Source: Nakazawaea peltata | Taxonomy: Eukaryota > Ascomycota > Pichiomycetes > Alaninales > Pachysolenaceae | Assembly (NCBI GenBank): GCA_001599355.1 | Contig: BCGQ01000004.1 | Coordinates: 317,249-381,248 of the forward strand | Direction: 5' to 3' | Length of the DNA stretch: 64,000 nucleotides | In this document: positions 9,523-17,555 of the stretch, piece after piece | How positions within the stretch are numbered: position 1 is the first letter of the stretch | How the letters are laid out: each line of letters begins with the position of its first letter | Notes under the pieces: model-generated | Database searches by the model: none | The model's input: only the letters and a program-made list of their open reading frames with translations | Told to the model about the DNA's origin: nothing | Program-made: the position numbers and the translations under genes

Positions 9523-10491
9523 CTATAAATTATCATTTGGGAAACCCACATTGGCTAAATAATTATCTATTCCTACCAGTAATACCTTCTCTTTGCTTTC
9601 CTCACTCCCAGCAACGAGCAATCCCATAAACAGGATACTATTCAGAGAACAGTCTACATAACTCAGCTTAGATCTTGGTACGAGCATGAGATACTTGGTG
9701 GTCATGATGAGATTGTACGAGATCAGAGGGTTCAATTCGCCATTTTCGTCGGATAAAAATGGTTCCTCAAGAAGATTTTTTGACTTGAAGAGCTCATAAA
9801 CTGATTGTATAAGAGTCTCGTAGATGTCGTAAAGTTGATCCAGAGACACATTCTCAGGCAATGGAAGGATGAAATGTTTGAAAGGAGCTGAAGGGTCAGT
9901 AAGGGGGGATAAATTTTTTTCTCCCTTATATTCATCAATGAATTTATTTATCTGAGGTTTAACACCTGACTCGGATGGAATAGTCATGAACTGCATATGC
10001 TTATGGATCTGAGAGTAACCACTTTGATCGCCAGTGTTGAAGAAACCAAAGAACTCTTCGTCTTCATTATCACTAATCAGATTAATTACTCTATTCATGG
10101 CAATTAAATCACTCAGCTCTAACAAAGAATTCTGTCTTTCAAATACCTTGGTCACCATCATGGTGTGATAACGAGAAACTGGGAACTTGTTCAACACTAA
10201 CTTGTATCTTGAAAAGAAAGGATCACTGATCGTCAATTCTGGCTCATCTTTCAAGAAAGGATTGGACTTCATGATCTCAGCCTCAGTCTTCTTTTTACGG
10301 TTGGTCGGTCTTTTCAGTAAGGAAGTGATAATTCTAAATTGGTATTTTCCATCATAGTACTCAATACTTTTCTCGATCAGTGGATCGTAAATGACCTCTG
10401 CTTTATCAAACAGAGAATCAAACACTTCCTTGACCCTCTTGAAGAGATCTAGCTCTTGCAATTGTTCCACAGTCTCAATAGTCTGACCCAT
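9523..10491 (-). CDS. APA2: Diadenosine tetraphosphate phosphorylase, copy 2
   Basis: A 322-residue paralogue of the downstream gene with the same landmarks: NPFLKDEP, KLVLNKFPVSRYHTMMVTK, the catalytic HKHMQ (His 163 and 165) and PLISYNLIMTTKYLMLVPRSK. Compared with copy 1 it keeps KFPVSRYHTMMVTK, closer to the family consensus than copy 1's KFPNCLYHFLMVTK, so it may be the conserved housekeeping copy. The start at 10491 is an unambiguous ATG. It diverges from CAB1 with 315 bp between starts, the same arrangement as YDR530C-YDR531W. Confidence 0.93.
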   Translation of the reverse strand: MGQTIETVEQLQELDLFKRVKEVFDSLFDKAEVIYDPLIEKSIEYYDGKYQFRIITSLLKRPTNRKKKTEAEIMKSNPFLKDEPELTISDPFFSRYKLVLNKFPVSRYHTMMVTKVFERQNSLLELSDLIAMNRVINLISDNEDEEFFGFFNTGDQSGYSQIHKHMQFMTIPSESGVKPQINKFIDEYKGEKNLSPLTDPSAPFKHFILPLPENVSLDQLYDIYETLIQSVYELFKSKNLLEEPFLSDENGELNPLISYNLIMTTKYLMLVPRSKLSYVDCSLNSILFMGLLVAGSEESKEKVLLVGIDNYLANVGFPNDNL

Positions 10492-10806
10492 TTGCCAATT
10501 TCGATCTTCCTATCTAAAATATATATTGCTCAAAATAATCCACTATTTGAGCTGAAAAAAGTGTCACACTAAGCATGTGCCCCCCTTAAATCTAAGATAA
10601 CACAGGGCCCAAATTATCCTAAGCTTTGAGATCTGGCATCTTTAAACGAATGTCTCAACAAACTAAAATTCGTAATATGCTATGCATAAATGTCTCACAA
10701 CAAAAAATCTGGCTCAAAGGGGAGGAAAATTTTTCAAAGTTTATAAGCAGACGAGGGCGCTAAGGGACGGAGAGAAGAAGGAAATATAGTGGATGTTGTA
10801 GAGAAA
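10492..10806. promoter_or_regulatory. Divergent promoter of APA2 and CAB1
   Basis: A 315-bp bidirectional spacer with AT-rich stretches and a TATA-like TATATAT near 10520 on the APA2 side. No specific regulator site is recognised. Confidence 0.5.
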
Positions 10807-12099
10807 ATGGAGGATTTTGTAAGGTCACCGTCACAATCGTCGCAAGAGAGCATATATTACAACTCTCATTCACCAGATACCATAGTATTGAACGTGACAG
10901 ATGCCCATATAGTGAATACGTCTAATGAGAATTTGAGCTCAAGCGCCGAAGAGGATGAAGATGACCTTCCTGAGACTCGTGATATTCTTTTACCGTTACA
11001 ACTGGAAGAGATGTCTCATCTCTCCATTGATATTGGTGGCTCTTTACTGAAATTGGTGTATTTTACTCGGGACATGAAAACTGGCGGAGCCCGTTTCAAT
11101 TTCCAGAAGATCGAGACCGATCTCATTGATCAGTTTATTGAAAATATTAAGACCGTTTTAAAAGAGAATTATAACCATGATCCCGCCAATGACGCATTCA
11201 ACAGAAAAATCACAATAATGGCCACCGGAGGAGGACTGTTCAAGTTCTACGACAGATTAATTTCTGAATTGAAATGTAATGTGATAAAGGCCGACGAAAT
11301 GCAATGTTTGATCGTTGGACTTGATTTCTTCATCAAAGAAATCCCAAATGAAATATTCACAACTGACCATAATATTCCGCCTCACTATATTAATGAAGAT
11401 AACACCAGCATCTCAGGAGATGACTCATCTATTTATCCATACTTGCTCGTTAATATTGGTAGTGGTGTGTCGATGATTAAAGTCACAGGAGCCGGAGTAA
11501 ACAACTTTGTCAGAGTAGGAGGTTCATCTTTAGGGGGCGGGACTCTTTGGGGATTACTTAGTGTACTTACAAGTGCTGACGATTTTGATGAAATGTTAGA
11601 GATGGCCATTCAAGGTGATAATGAAAATGTCGACTTATTAGTGGGAGATATTTATGGTCAAGGTTACAATAAAATCGGATTAAAATCGAACCATATTGCT
11701 TCATCGTTTGGTAAGATCTTCAAAGAGATTCAAAATTCCACCTCTGATGATGATATGAGCTCAATACCGGGATTAGAACACTTAGACCCAGCTACTAAAC
11801 AAAGACTCACTCGCTTAACCAAATTTAACGAGGCTGATATTGCACGTTCGCTTCTTTATCTGATCTCTAACAATATCGGTCAAATTGCCTACCTTCAACT
11901 GCAACGTTACAACTTGAAGAAGATCTATTTTGCCGGAAGTTATATTAGAGGACACCCACAGACCGTTTACACGTTAAGTTATGCGATCAATTTCTGGTCT
12001 AATGGTGAAAAGAAACTGTATTTCCTCAAACATGAGGGTTATTTAGGCTCAATGGGAGCCTTTTTACAAAAGAAACGAGATGACGATGACGACCAATGA
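10807..12099 (+). CDS. CAB1: Pantothenate kinase
   Basis: A 430-residue eukaryotic type II pantothenate kinase, catalysing the first and usually limiting step of coenzyme A synthesis. The nucleotide-binding DIGGSLxK motif is at about 75-82, preceded by a disordered acidic N-terminus of some 70 residues longer than usual. Other landmarks are ATGGGLFKFYDRL, NIGSGVSMIKV, GGSSLGGGTLWGL and FAGSYIRGHP. CTG codon 81 sits where yeast has Ala (GGTLAK), and codon 404 sits where yeast has Ala in the AFFLKHEGYLG strand, both supporting CTG as alanine. The frame runs upstream to a GTG at 10789; the ATG at 10807 is the start. It is convergent with KRE28, 20 bp apart, as in S. cerevisiae. Confidence 0.96.
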   Translation: MEDFVRSPSQSSQESIYYNSHSPDTIVLNVTDAHIVNTSNENLSSSAEEDEDDLPETRDILLPLQLEEMSHLSIDIGGSLLKLVYFTRDMKTGGARFNFQKIETDLIDQFIENIKTVLKENYNHDPANDAFNRKITIMATGGGLFKFYDRLISELKCNVIKADEMQCLIVGLDFFIKEIPNEIFTTDHNIPPHYINEDNTSISGDDSSIYPYLLVNIGSGVSMIKVTGAGVNNFVRVGGSSLGGGTLWGLLSVLTSADDFDEMLEMAIQGDNENVDLLVGDIYGQGYNKIGLKSNHIASSFGKIFKEIQNSTSDDDMSSIPGLEHLDPATKQRLTRLTKFNEADIARSLLYLISNNIGQIAYLQLQRYNLKKIYFAGSYIRGHPQTVYTLSYAINFWSNGEKKLYFLKHEGYLGSMGAFLQKKRDDDDDQ

Positions 12100-12119
12100 T
12101 GAAACCCAACCAAAATAAA

Positions 12120-13184
12120 TTATTTATTTAATACATAATAGCCAATGCAATCGTCCTGTGTATTACAACGATCAATAAAAGATGAATCTGATCCTTCAGC
12201 TTCCAAAATCTTGAAGCAGCGGTGTCGCCTGTCATTGTAGTACTGTAATTTGAGGTTATTATTATCGATTTTGACGTCAAATTGGGTAAATTCATCTTGA
12301 TCATCCAAATTAATATCCAGGAATATGATCGATTTATTTGAAAGTGAAGTCCAAATTGAAATTAAATTGGCCAATTTACGACCTGTTTGTTCTACTTCAT
12401 CATTTGAATGATCCATTTTTGATGCTTTACCAGCCAAAACTGTCTTCAAACTTGCTATAGCTTCATCTCTACGCTTCTTTGTCAGCTCTAACTTGGCTTC
12501 ATCTGCTTCCACTTGTAAATTGATCACCTTATTCTCCTCTCTCTTACTATCGACCAGCTCATTCAACAGAGACAAATCTCCCTTCTTTTGCCCTATTATA
12601 TTACTCAATTCCGGTACAGAGTTGGCTATTGTGATTTTAGAAGAAAGATCTGCGTCATCAATCTCCCCCCATTGCAGCTCATTAATCTTAGAAATGATAG
12701 TCAGATCCATATCCATGTTAAACTCCTTCTCTTTAGACTGAGTCTGTTCGATGACTTCATCAAGTTTATCATTCAAATCCAAAATATCGGTCATTAAAGT
12801 TTGATTCAGTTTAGATAAATCCATCAACTTCTTTGCATCTTCTGTAATCTCGCCAGATTCGTCTACGAGTTTCTGTAGGAGTTGGTCTGTTTTCAGTTTC
12901 GATTCTTTCAAGCTACTTTTCAGTTCTGCATTCTTCGCCATCAACCCATCAATATCACTCTGATCTATATATTGTGGCTTATTATCAATGACCAATCGAA
13001 GGAACTTCTCTTTTGTCTCCTGCTCCAAATACTGGAACTTCAATTTGGAATAGATCTCTTTTTTCAGAGCGATAAGATCGTCGATATCACGTGGATCAAC
13101 GCTCAGTGCTTGAAGATCCGTAACCAGTGCTAAGTACTGAGTCTTAGACTCGTACACAGCGATATTATCCTCTAACGATGTCAT
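12120..13184 (-). CDS. KRE28: Kinetochore KNL1-complex subunit Kre28
   Basis: A 354-residue, largely coiled-coil protein. The N-terminal segment YLALVTDLQAL...PRDIDDLIALKKEIYSKLKFQYLEQETKEKFLR, in separated pieces over residues 16-62, is characteristic of Kre28, partner of Spc105 in the outer kinetochore (Zwint-related). Heptad-rich helices cover about 80-270 and a compact C-terminal domain follows (IFLDINLDD to FIDRCNTQDDCIGYY). Its position immediately after convergent CAB1 reproduces YDR531W-YDR532C. Residues 295-354 would be the RWD-like part in this family; that is inference. Confidence 0.9.
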   Translation of the reverse strand: MTSLEDNIAVYESKTQYLALVTDLQALSVDPRDIDDLIALKKEIYSKLKFQYLEQETKEKFLRLVIDNKPQYIDQSDIDGLMAKNAELKSSLKESKLKTDQLLQKLVDESGEITEDAKKLMDLSKLNQTLMTDILDLNDKLDEVIEQTQSKEKEFNMDMDLTIISKINELQWGEIDDADLSSKITIANSVPELSNIIGQKKGDLSLLNELVDSKREENKVINLQVEADEAKLELTKKRRDEAIASLKTVLAGKASKMDHSNDEVEQTGRKLANLISIWTSLSNKSIIFLDINLDDQDEFTQFDVKIDNNNLKLQYYNDRRHRCFKILEAEGSDSSFIDRCNTQDDCIGYYVLNK

Positions 13185-13407
13185 ACTTGTTCACCCCTTT
13201 ACAGCGTTTAATCTTTAAAAGGGGGCAATTTGATTTTTGTAAACAAAAAAACGCGCTTCAAGATGATCAGCATTTTACAAATTTGTTTAAGTGAGCACTT
13301 TACAACTTCACGTCTCTGCTCTGCGCGCTTAAACGATCAGAAATTGGAAAGGGGTTGAAGAGGTGAAGTCAGGTGGAGAGGGTGAGGGAGTGAAGATCCA
13401 ATCAATC

Positions 13408-14031
13408 ATGTTGACCAATGAGAAGTTGGTGAAGGTGCTGAAGTATGTGAATGAGTTGAAGAAACAGAATACAGCGAGCTCAACTTCTCCTTCAATAGAG
13501 ACTAAGCGGTACAATGTGTTGCTTAGAAGCTTGTTGTTGAAGCGTTACGGTGACAGTAAGTCTTTATTGATACGACTGTTGTCGAAATATAATGAGATTG
13601 AACTGGTGGTGATTGAACTTCTTGAGACCTTGATCACAATTCTCGAAAATGTATTATTTGTATTGAGTTATTTGGATAAATCCCCACAGATATCTGAGAC
13701 TTTGAATAAAGTTGTTTTGCGGGTCTCAAAGATATGGATGATTTTAACTGTGAGGTCATCGTTATGGAGGTATTGGAAATTGACAAAACTTGAAAGACTG
13801 TTGATCATCACTAACGGACGTCAAATCGATTTAATTAGAAAGCTGAAGTTTTATACTGTGATAAATCTCGGATTATGTCTTGTTGAGATTGTGGAGTTAC
13901 TTGAGATTCCGAGACTTAGTTGGATAGTTAGGATCTATAACGTATATCGTATGGTTGGTAATGGGTCTTTGTTCCTTGAGGATGCTGAGGAACTGGTTAT
14001 TAATGAGCTTTATGATGAATTTGAAGTATGA
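13408..14031 (+). CDS. Small helical protein, possibly PEX11 family
   Basis: A 207-residue Leu/Ile/Arg-rich protein from the ATG at 13408 (the frame extends to a GTG at 13363, not used). It has amphipathic helices such as RYNVLLRSLLLKRYGDSKSLL, a hydrophobic stretch VVIELLETLITILENVLFVLSYLD, then KIWMILTVRSSLWRYWKLTKLERLL and a final hydrophobic helix TVINLGLCLVEIVELLEIP before a short acidic C-terminus. This layout and the W/R/K-rich central helix recall the PEX11/PEX25/PEX27 group that shapes peroxisomal membranes, but I cannot confirm it by a diagnostic motif. It diverges from KRE28 with 223 bp between starts. Confidence 0.6.
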   Translation: MLTNEKLVKVLKYVNELKKQNTASSTSPSIETKRYNVLLRSLLLKRYGDSKSLLIRLLSKYNEIELVVIELLETLITILENVLFVLSYLDKSPQISETLNKVVLRVSKIWMILTVRSSLWRYWKLTKLERLLIITNGRQIDLIRKLKFYTVINLGLCLVEIVELLEIPRLSWIVRIYNVYRMVGNGSLFLEDAEELVINELYDEFEV

Positions 14032-14221
14032 ATTGGACATTTTATTTATTTAATTCTTTTGGATGATGTAGGTTTTTAAATGTAAGACATGAGTTTGGCT
14101 GGGCCCTGACTTCCGTTCAAATGCTCGTTGACGTTGTATAACTACTCTATTGGGTTCTGTCTATATTAAATAGAGTACCTGCAGACTACACCTGATCACG
14201 GCTCAACTCCTATATAATTTA
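14032..14221. other. Intergenic before tRNA-Glu
   Basis: About 190 bp with the 3' flank of the preceding gene. No gene is seen; a loose match to C/D-box words was considered and not accepted. Confidence 0.5.
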
Positions 14222-14293
14222 TCCGATATAGTGTAACGGCTAGCACGGTCCGCTTTCACCGGGCAGACCCGGGTTCGACTCCCGGTATCGGAG
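14222..14293 (+). tRNA. tRNA-Glu (UUC)
   Basis: A 72-nt tRNA: acceptor TCCGATA pairs with TATCGGA plus discriminator G. The D-arm has GTGTAACGGCTAGCAC, the anticodon loop CTTTCAC gives UUC, and the T-arm carries GGTTCGACTCCC. It has no intron. A T-run at 14300-14310 acts as terminator. The sequence is nearly the same as S. cerevisiae tRNA-Glu. Confidence 0.96.
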
Positions 14294-14552
14294 TGATTCT
14301 CTTTTTTTTTTTACAATTCATCGTCCTAGAGTCAGAAGTAATTATATGGATAGTACGTGATCATCAAAGGAATACTGAGATCATTGGAGCTCAAAAATCT
14401 GTTCCCATCTATCCCTCCCCTTTTCGACCCTCCTCTTCCATCTCATCTCGCTCGTTTTTTAATATTTTCCAATGCGTATTTTTCGCGATGTCAAAAAATA
14501 AACAAATATCCACGACAAAATTATCTAGTCAATATTGGTATAGAACATAAGG

Positions 14553-15344
14553 ATGGCATCATTGATAGACGTGCGAGAGGATATAAAGTCGTTGGAGACC
14601 GAGATTTCTCAATTGGAGAGTGAATACAGCAAATATGAAGAAGAATTACGGGTCCTTAGAGGAGAGACTTTGAAGGAGACTACACCCTCTGCGGAAGAAT
14701 CTAATAAGGCAGAATCTAACGAAGATCTTGAAGTCACGCCGCCTAAGAAAATGAAGAAGAGAGGTCGTCCTCGTAAATATGAAGATGAAATCCCGGAACC
14801 TCCTGCCCTTGTGGAGCATGAATTTTTTGATCCTGCTATTATGGATTTCTTTGACACTGAAAGTGTGCTCAATGAAATGAAAAATAACAAGAGCGGGCCA
14901 TCGCTGGTGGAAGGTATAAATTTTGACCAAGATGAAGAATTTCTACTGGAAGAAAGAGAGATATTGAATCATATCAACCTCGAGAATTTGTATAGATTGA
15001 ATGGAGTGACTCTGTTCCTGATCAATGGATCAGGTTTAGCAGCACAAGAACAAAATAGTGGCGGGACCACCAGCACTCCGGAATCACAGGTCAAAAACCT
15101 CTCCCAACTTGGTTTAAGATTTGACATTTTTGATCAGGTACAACAAAAATTTAATTCACTGCCTCATTATATCATTCTAAAAAGGAGTGAGAAAAACGGT
15201 AATTGGGAGATATTCAAAAAAACTATACCGAGCTACGTGGAGGTAGACCCTAAATGGCTTAACATTGACCTCTATAATTTTACGAACGAAGTAAGGCGGC
15301 TGTTAATTAGGCTGAGCGTCGTTGACGAGCTTTCCAAGAAATAA
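14553..15344 (+). CDS. MCM21: CENP-O homologue Mcm21 (short, with AT-hook)
   Basis: A 263-residue inner-kinetochore (COMA/CCAN) subunit. The N-terminus is coiled-coil (residues 5-38, IKSLETEISQLESEY). A block around HEFFDPAIMDFFDTESVLNE matches the Mcm21 MFDPGVADLLDTD element. The first RWD-like domain spans 135-263: LENLYRLNGVTLF, LGLRFDIFDQVQQKF, PHYIILKR and WEIFKKTIPSYVEVD. Two oddities stand out. Residues 69-76 form a textbook AT-hook core (RGRPRK at 70-75), which I do not recall in Mcm21. The protein ends about 100 residues earlier than S. cerevisiae Mcm21 (368 aa), losing most of the second RWD domain, and the 293 bp before ERG6 offer no further exon. Confidence 0.88.
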   Translation: MASLIDVREDIKSLETEISQLESEYSKYEEELRVLRGETLKETTPSAEESNKAESNEDLEVTPPKKMKKRGRPRKYEDEIPEPPALVEHEFFDPAIMDFFDTESVLNEMKNNKSGPSLVEGINFDQDEEFLLEEREILNHINLENLYRLNGVTLFLINGSGLAAQEQNSGGTTSTPESQVKNLSQLGLRFDIFDQVQQKFNSLPHYIILKRSEKNGNWEIFKKTIPSYVEVDPKWLNIDLYNFTNEVRRLLIRLSVVDELSKK

Positions 15345-15465
15345 CTTCCGACAATTACTTGTCAAATGCATTATCCTCTTCTCCTCACTCATCTCTATAG
15401 CTTAATCGTAAATGCGACTCACGCGCAGCTTCCTCTTTTTTTATAAACGACACTACTCTAGTCTG

Positions 15466-15472
15466 TATACGA
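15466..15472. promoter_or_regulatory. Sterol response element upstream of ERG6
   Basis: TATACGA, the reverse complement of the TCGTATA core bound by Upc2/Ecm22, lies 166 bp before the ERG6 ATG. It overlaps an ACGATCGT palindrome (15469-15476). ERG6 is a known target class of sterol regulators. Confidence 0.5.
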
Positions 15473-15637
15473 TCGTACGTAAAAATATACACGAAAATTG
15501 AAAAAAAAATTCGACATCTTCGCGCTAAGCGGGCGAAGCGTCTTTTCTGTTATAAAAACAACGGGAAATCAGGTGGTTTATTGATCTCACTCGATATACA
15601 ATTCAACATTTTCACGTGTATATTATAATATTCAACT

Positions 15638-16771
15638 ATGTCTGACCTTTCTAAGCAAAAATTGGCTCCAAAGAACTTTGAGCAAGACAAGCAATTCGCC
15701 GAGTCTTTACACGGTAAGGACGTTGGATCCAAGACCGGTATGAGAGCTTGGTTGAGCAAGAAGAAGGATGCTCAAGAGGTTGCCGTTGAAGGTTACTTCA
15801 AGCATTGGGATGGTAAGACTGATACTACTGCTGAGGACTCCAGATTGGATGACTACTCTGCTTTGACCAAGCACTATTACAACTTGGTCACCGACTTCTA
15901 CGAATACGGTTGGGGTTCTTCTTTCCATTTCTCCAGATACTACAAGGGTGAGGCCTTCAGACAACTGACTGCCAGACATGAGCATTACTTGGCCATGAAG
16001 ATGGGTATCACTGAGGACATGAAGGTTTTGGATGTCGGTTGTGGTGTCGGTGGTCCAGCCAGAGAAATCTGTAGATTCACCGGATGTTCCATCGTTGGTT
16101 TGAACAATAATGATTACCAAATCGAGAGAGCTAATCACTACTCCAAGCAGTACAATTTGGAAGACAAATTGAGTTTTGTCAAGGGTGACTTCATGCAAAT
16201 GGACTTTGAGCCAGAATCCTTCGATGCCGTTTACGCTATCGAAGCTACCGTCCACGCTCCAGTATTAGAAGGTGTCTACTCTGAGATCTACAAGACATTG
16301 AAGCCTGGTGGAGTTTTCGGTGTCTACGAATGGGTTATGACCGACGCTTATGATGAGACCAACGAAGAGCACCGTAAGATCGCCTACGGTATCGAGATCG
16401 GTGATGGTATTCCAAAGATGTACAAGAGAGAAGTAGCTGAACAAGCTTTGAAAAATGTTGGTTTCGAAATTGAGTACGAGAGAGATTTGGCTGATGTTGG
16501 AGATGAAATCCCATGGTACTACCCATTGTCTGGAGAATGGAAGTATGTTCAAACATTAGGTGACCTGTATACTTTCTTCAGAACTTCTAACTTTGGTAGA
16601 CAAATCACCATCGGTGCTGTTTCCTTGATGGAGAAGCTCGGTATTGCTCCACAAGGTTCTAAAAAGGTCACCATGGCTTTGGAAGATGCTGCTGTCAACT
16701 TGGTCAAGGGTGGTGAAGAGAAATTGTTCACCCCAATGATGTTGTACGTTGTTAGAAAGCCATTGAAATAA
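15638..16771 (+). CDS. ERG6: Sterol 24-C-methyltransferase
   Basis: A 377-residue enzyme that moves a methyl group from S-adenosylmethionine to C-24 of zymosterol, making fecosterol in the ergosterol pathway at the ER and lipid droplets. The AdoMet-binding motif [16 protein letters not shown], is at about 129-143, followed by [41 protein letters not shown] and [14 protein letters not shown], all family signatures. The C-terminal sterol methyltransferase domain ends in [17 protein letters not shown] codon 110 sits at an alanine of the FRQATARHEH segment in related yeasts. Codon use is strongly biased to TTG, AGA, GGT and GTC, indicating high expression. The product uses AdoMet supplied by the SAM synthetase also present here. 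Confidence 0.98.
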   Translation: MSDLSKQKLAPKNFEQDKQFAESLHGKDVGSKTGMRAWLSKKKDAQEVAVEGYFKHWDGKTDTTAEDSRLDDYSALTKHYYNLVTDFYEYGWGSSFHFSRYYKGEAFRQLTARHEHYLAMKMGITEDMKVLDVGCGVGGPAREICRFTGCSIVGLNNNDYQIERANHYSKQYNLEDKLSFVKGDFMQMDFEPESFDAVYAIEATVHAPVLEGVYSEIYKTLKPGGVFGVYEWVMTDAYDETNEEHRKIAYGIEIGDGIPKMYKREVAEQALKNVGFEIEYERDLADVGDEIPWYYPLSGEWKYVQTLGDLYTFFRTSNFGRQITIGAVSLMEKLGIAPQGSKKVTMALEDAAVNLVKGGEEKLFTPMMLYVVRKPLK

Positions 16772-16943
16772 TATATTTAGAGCTAGACTTGAACACTCAT
16801 ACATATATAACAAAATATTAAACGTAATCACTTAAGGTATTTGTATTCCTCCTTTGCAGCCATCTCAGCTATCGTCCCCATCACCTCTCGTATAAAAAAC
16901 ATCCCTCGTATACAAAAAAATACTAAAAAAATTAAAAAAATAA

Positions 16944-17027
16944 TGAAGGATGCGAGGTTCGAACTCGCGCGGACGTTCGTCCAGTAGATCTTAAGTCTAC
17001 CGCCTTAGACCACTCGGCCAACCCTCC
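16944..17027 (-). tRNA. tRNA-Leu (UAA)
   Basis: An 84-nt class II tRNA with acceptor GGAGGGT, D-arm TTGGCCGAGTGGTCTAAGGC, anticodon stem GTAGA/TCTAC around loop CTTAAGA (anticodon UAA), a variable arm and T-arm GAGTTCGAACCTC. No intron is present. Its anticodon decodes UUA (and perhaps UUG), not CUG. A T-rich stretch follows on the minus strand (poly-A at 16926-16940) as terminator. It directly abuts the BET2 relic. Confidence 0.95.
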
Positions 17028-17077
17028 GGATGTATGAATGAAAAGCAAACAAAGATATATAATGGCAATAGTTTTTT

Positions 17078-17317
17078 ACCCCCAAATCCATCATCAATTT
17101 GATTATTGAAACAACTCATGACAAATTCCACCATCTCTTCCTTCGAACCTAGCACTTTAATACCCTCTTTTTCTCCCAATAACAAGGTCACGGCCATAAG
17201 TCCCCAATAAGTTCCGTTCACTCGAAGATGCTCGGTGAGCCAGAATTCGTACTCGGTGATCCTCTTCCCAAGGGATCCTACGTAGTCAATGTGTTTCTGT
17301 TTTAGTAATTCCGTCAT
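17078..17317 (-). pseudogene. BET2: N-terminal fragment of BET2
   Basis: From the ATG at 17317 an intact frame gives 80 residues that match the start of Bet2, the beta subunit of type II (Rab) geranylgeranyltransferase: KHIDYVGSLG, then YEFWLTEHLRVNGTYWGLMA and VEFVMSCFNN...DDGFGG. Homology stops abruptly at 17078, where the family continues with a FPGHDAH-type repeat. Downstream the frame continues into unrelated residues, enters tRNA-Leu and ends at 16997. The remaining roughly 250 residues are not in the window: only 306 bp separate this point from the ERG6 gene, which lies on the other strand. The last matching codon is followed by GTAAAA, a weak splice-donor look-alike, but there is no second exon. 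It is most likely a partial duplicate or relic, with a full BET2 elsewhere expected. Confidence 0.8.
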
Positions 17318-17555
17318 TGAGGTGATGGTTGTGGGTGACGTTGTCTATCTGGTTGAGTATTTAAATCGATCTAACGCCGTCGAGGGGTTTTTATATAGAG
17401 ATGAGCATATTACAAAATTTAGTGTTTGTTCGGTTATGAAGGGGATGTGTATGTACGGTTAGGAGGGGTATTATCCCCTTTCTACTAAGTATAAAATTAA
17501 TATTGTATTAGAGGACCATATACCACAAGGCGAACCATTGTGAATCTTTAAGAGA

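Noticed and set aside
14070-14120. C/D-box snoRNA next to tRNA-Glu
   Set aside because: Only loose matches to the C and D boxes, no terminal stem and no guide region I could support.
15707-16255. Antisense frames across ERG6
   Set aside because: The coding strand is an unmistakable methyltransferase with biased codons; the antisense frame is a by-product.
16772-17077. A second BET2 exon after a GTAAAA donor
   Set aside because: Only 306 bp remain before ERG6 and they contain tRNA-Leu; no prenyltransferase-like frame exists there or further left on the minus strand.
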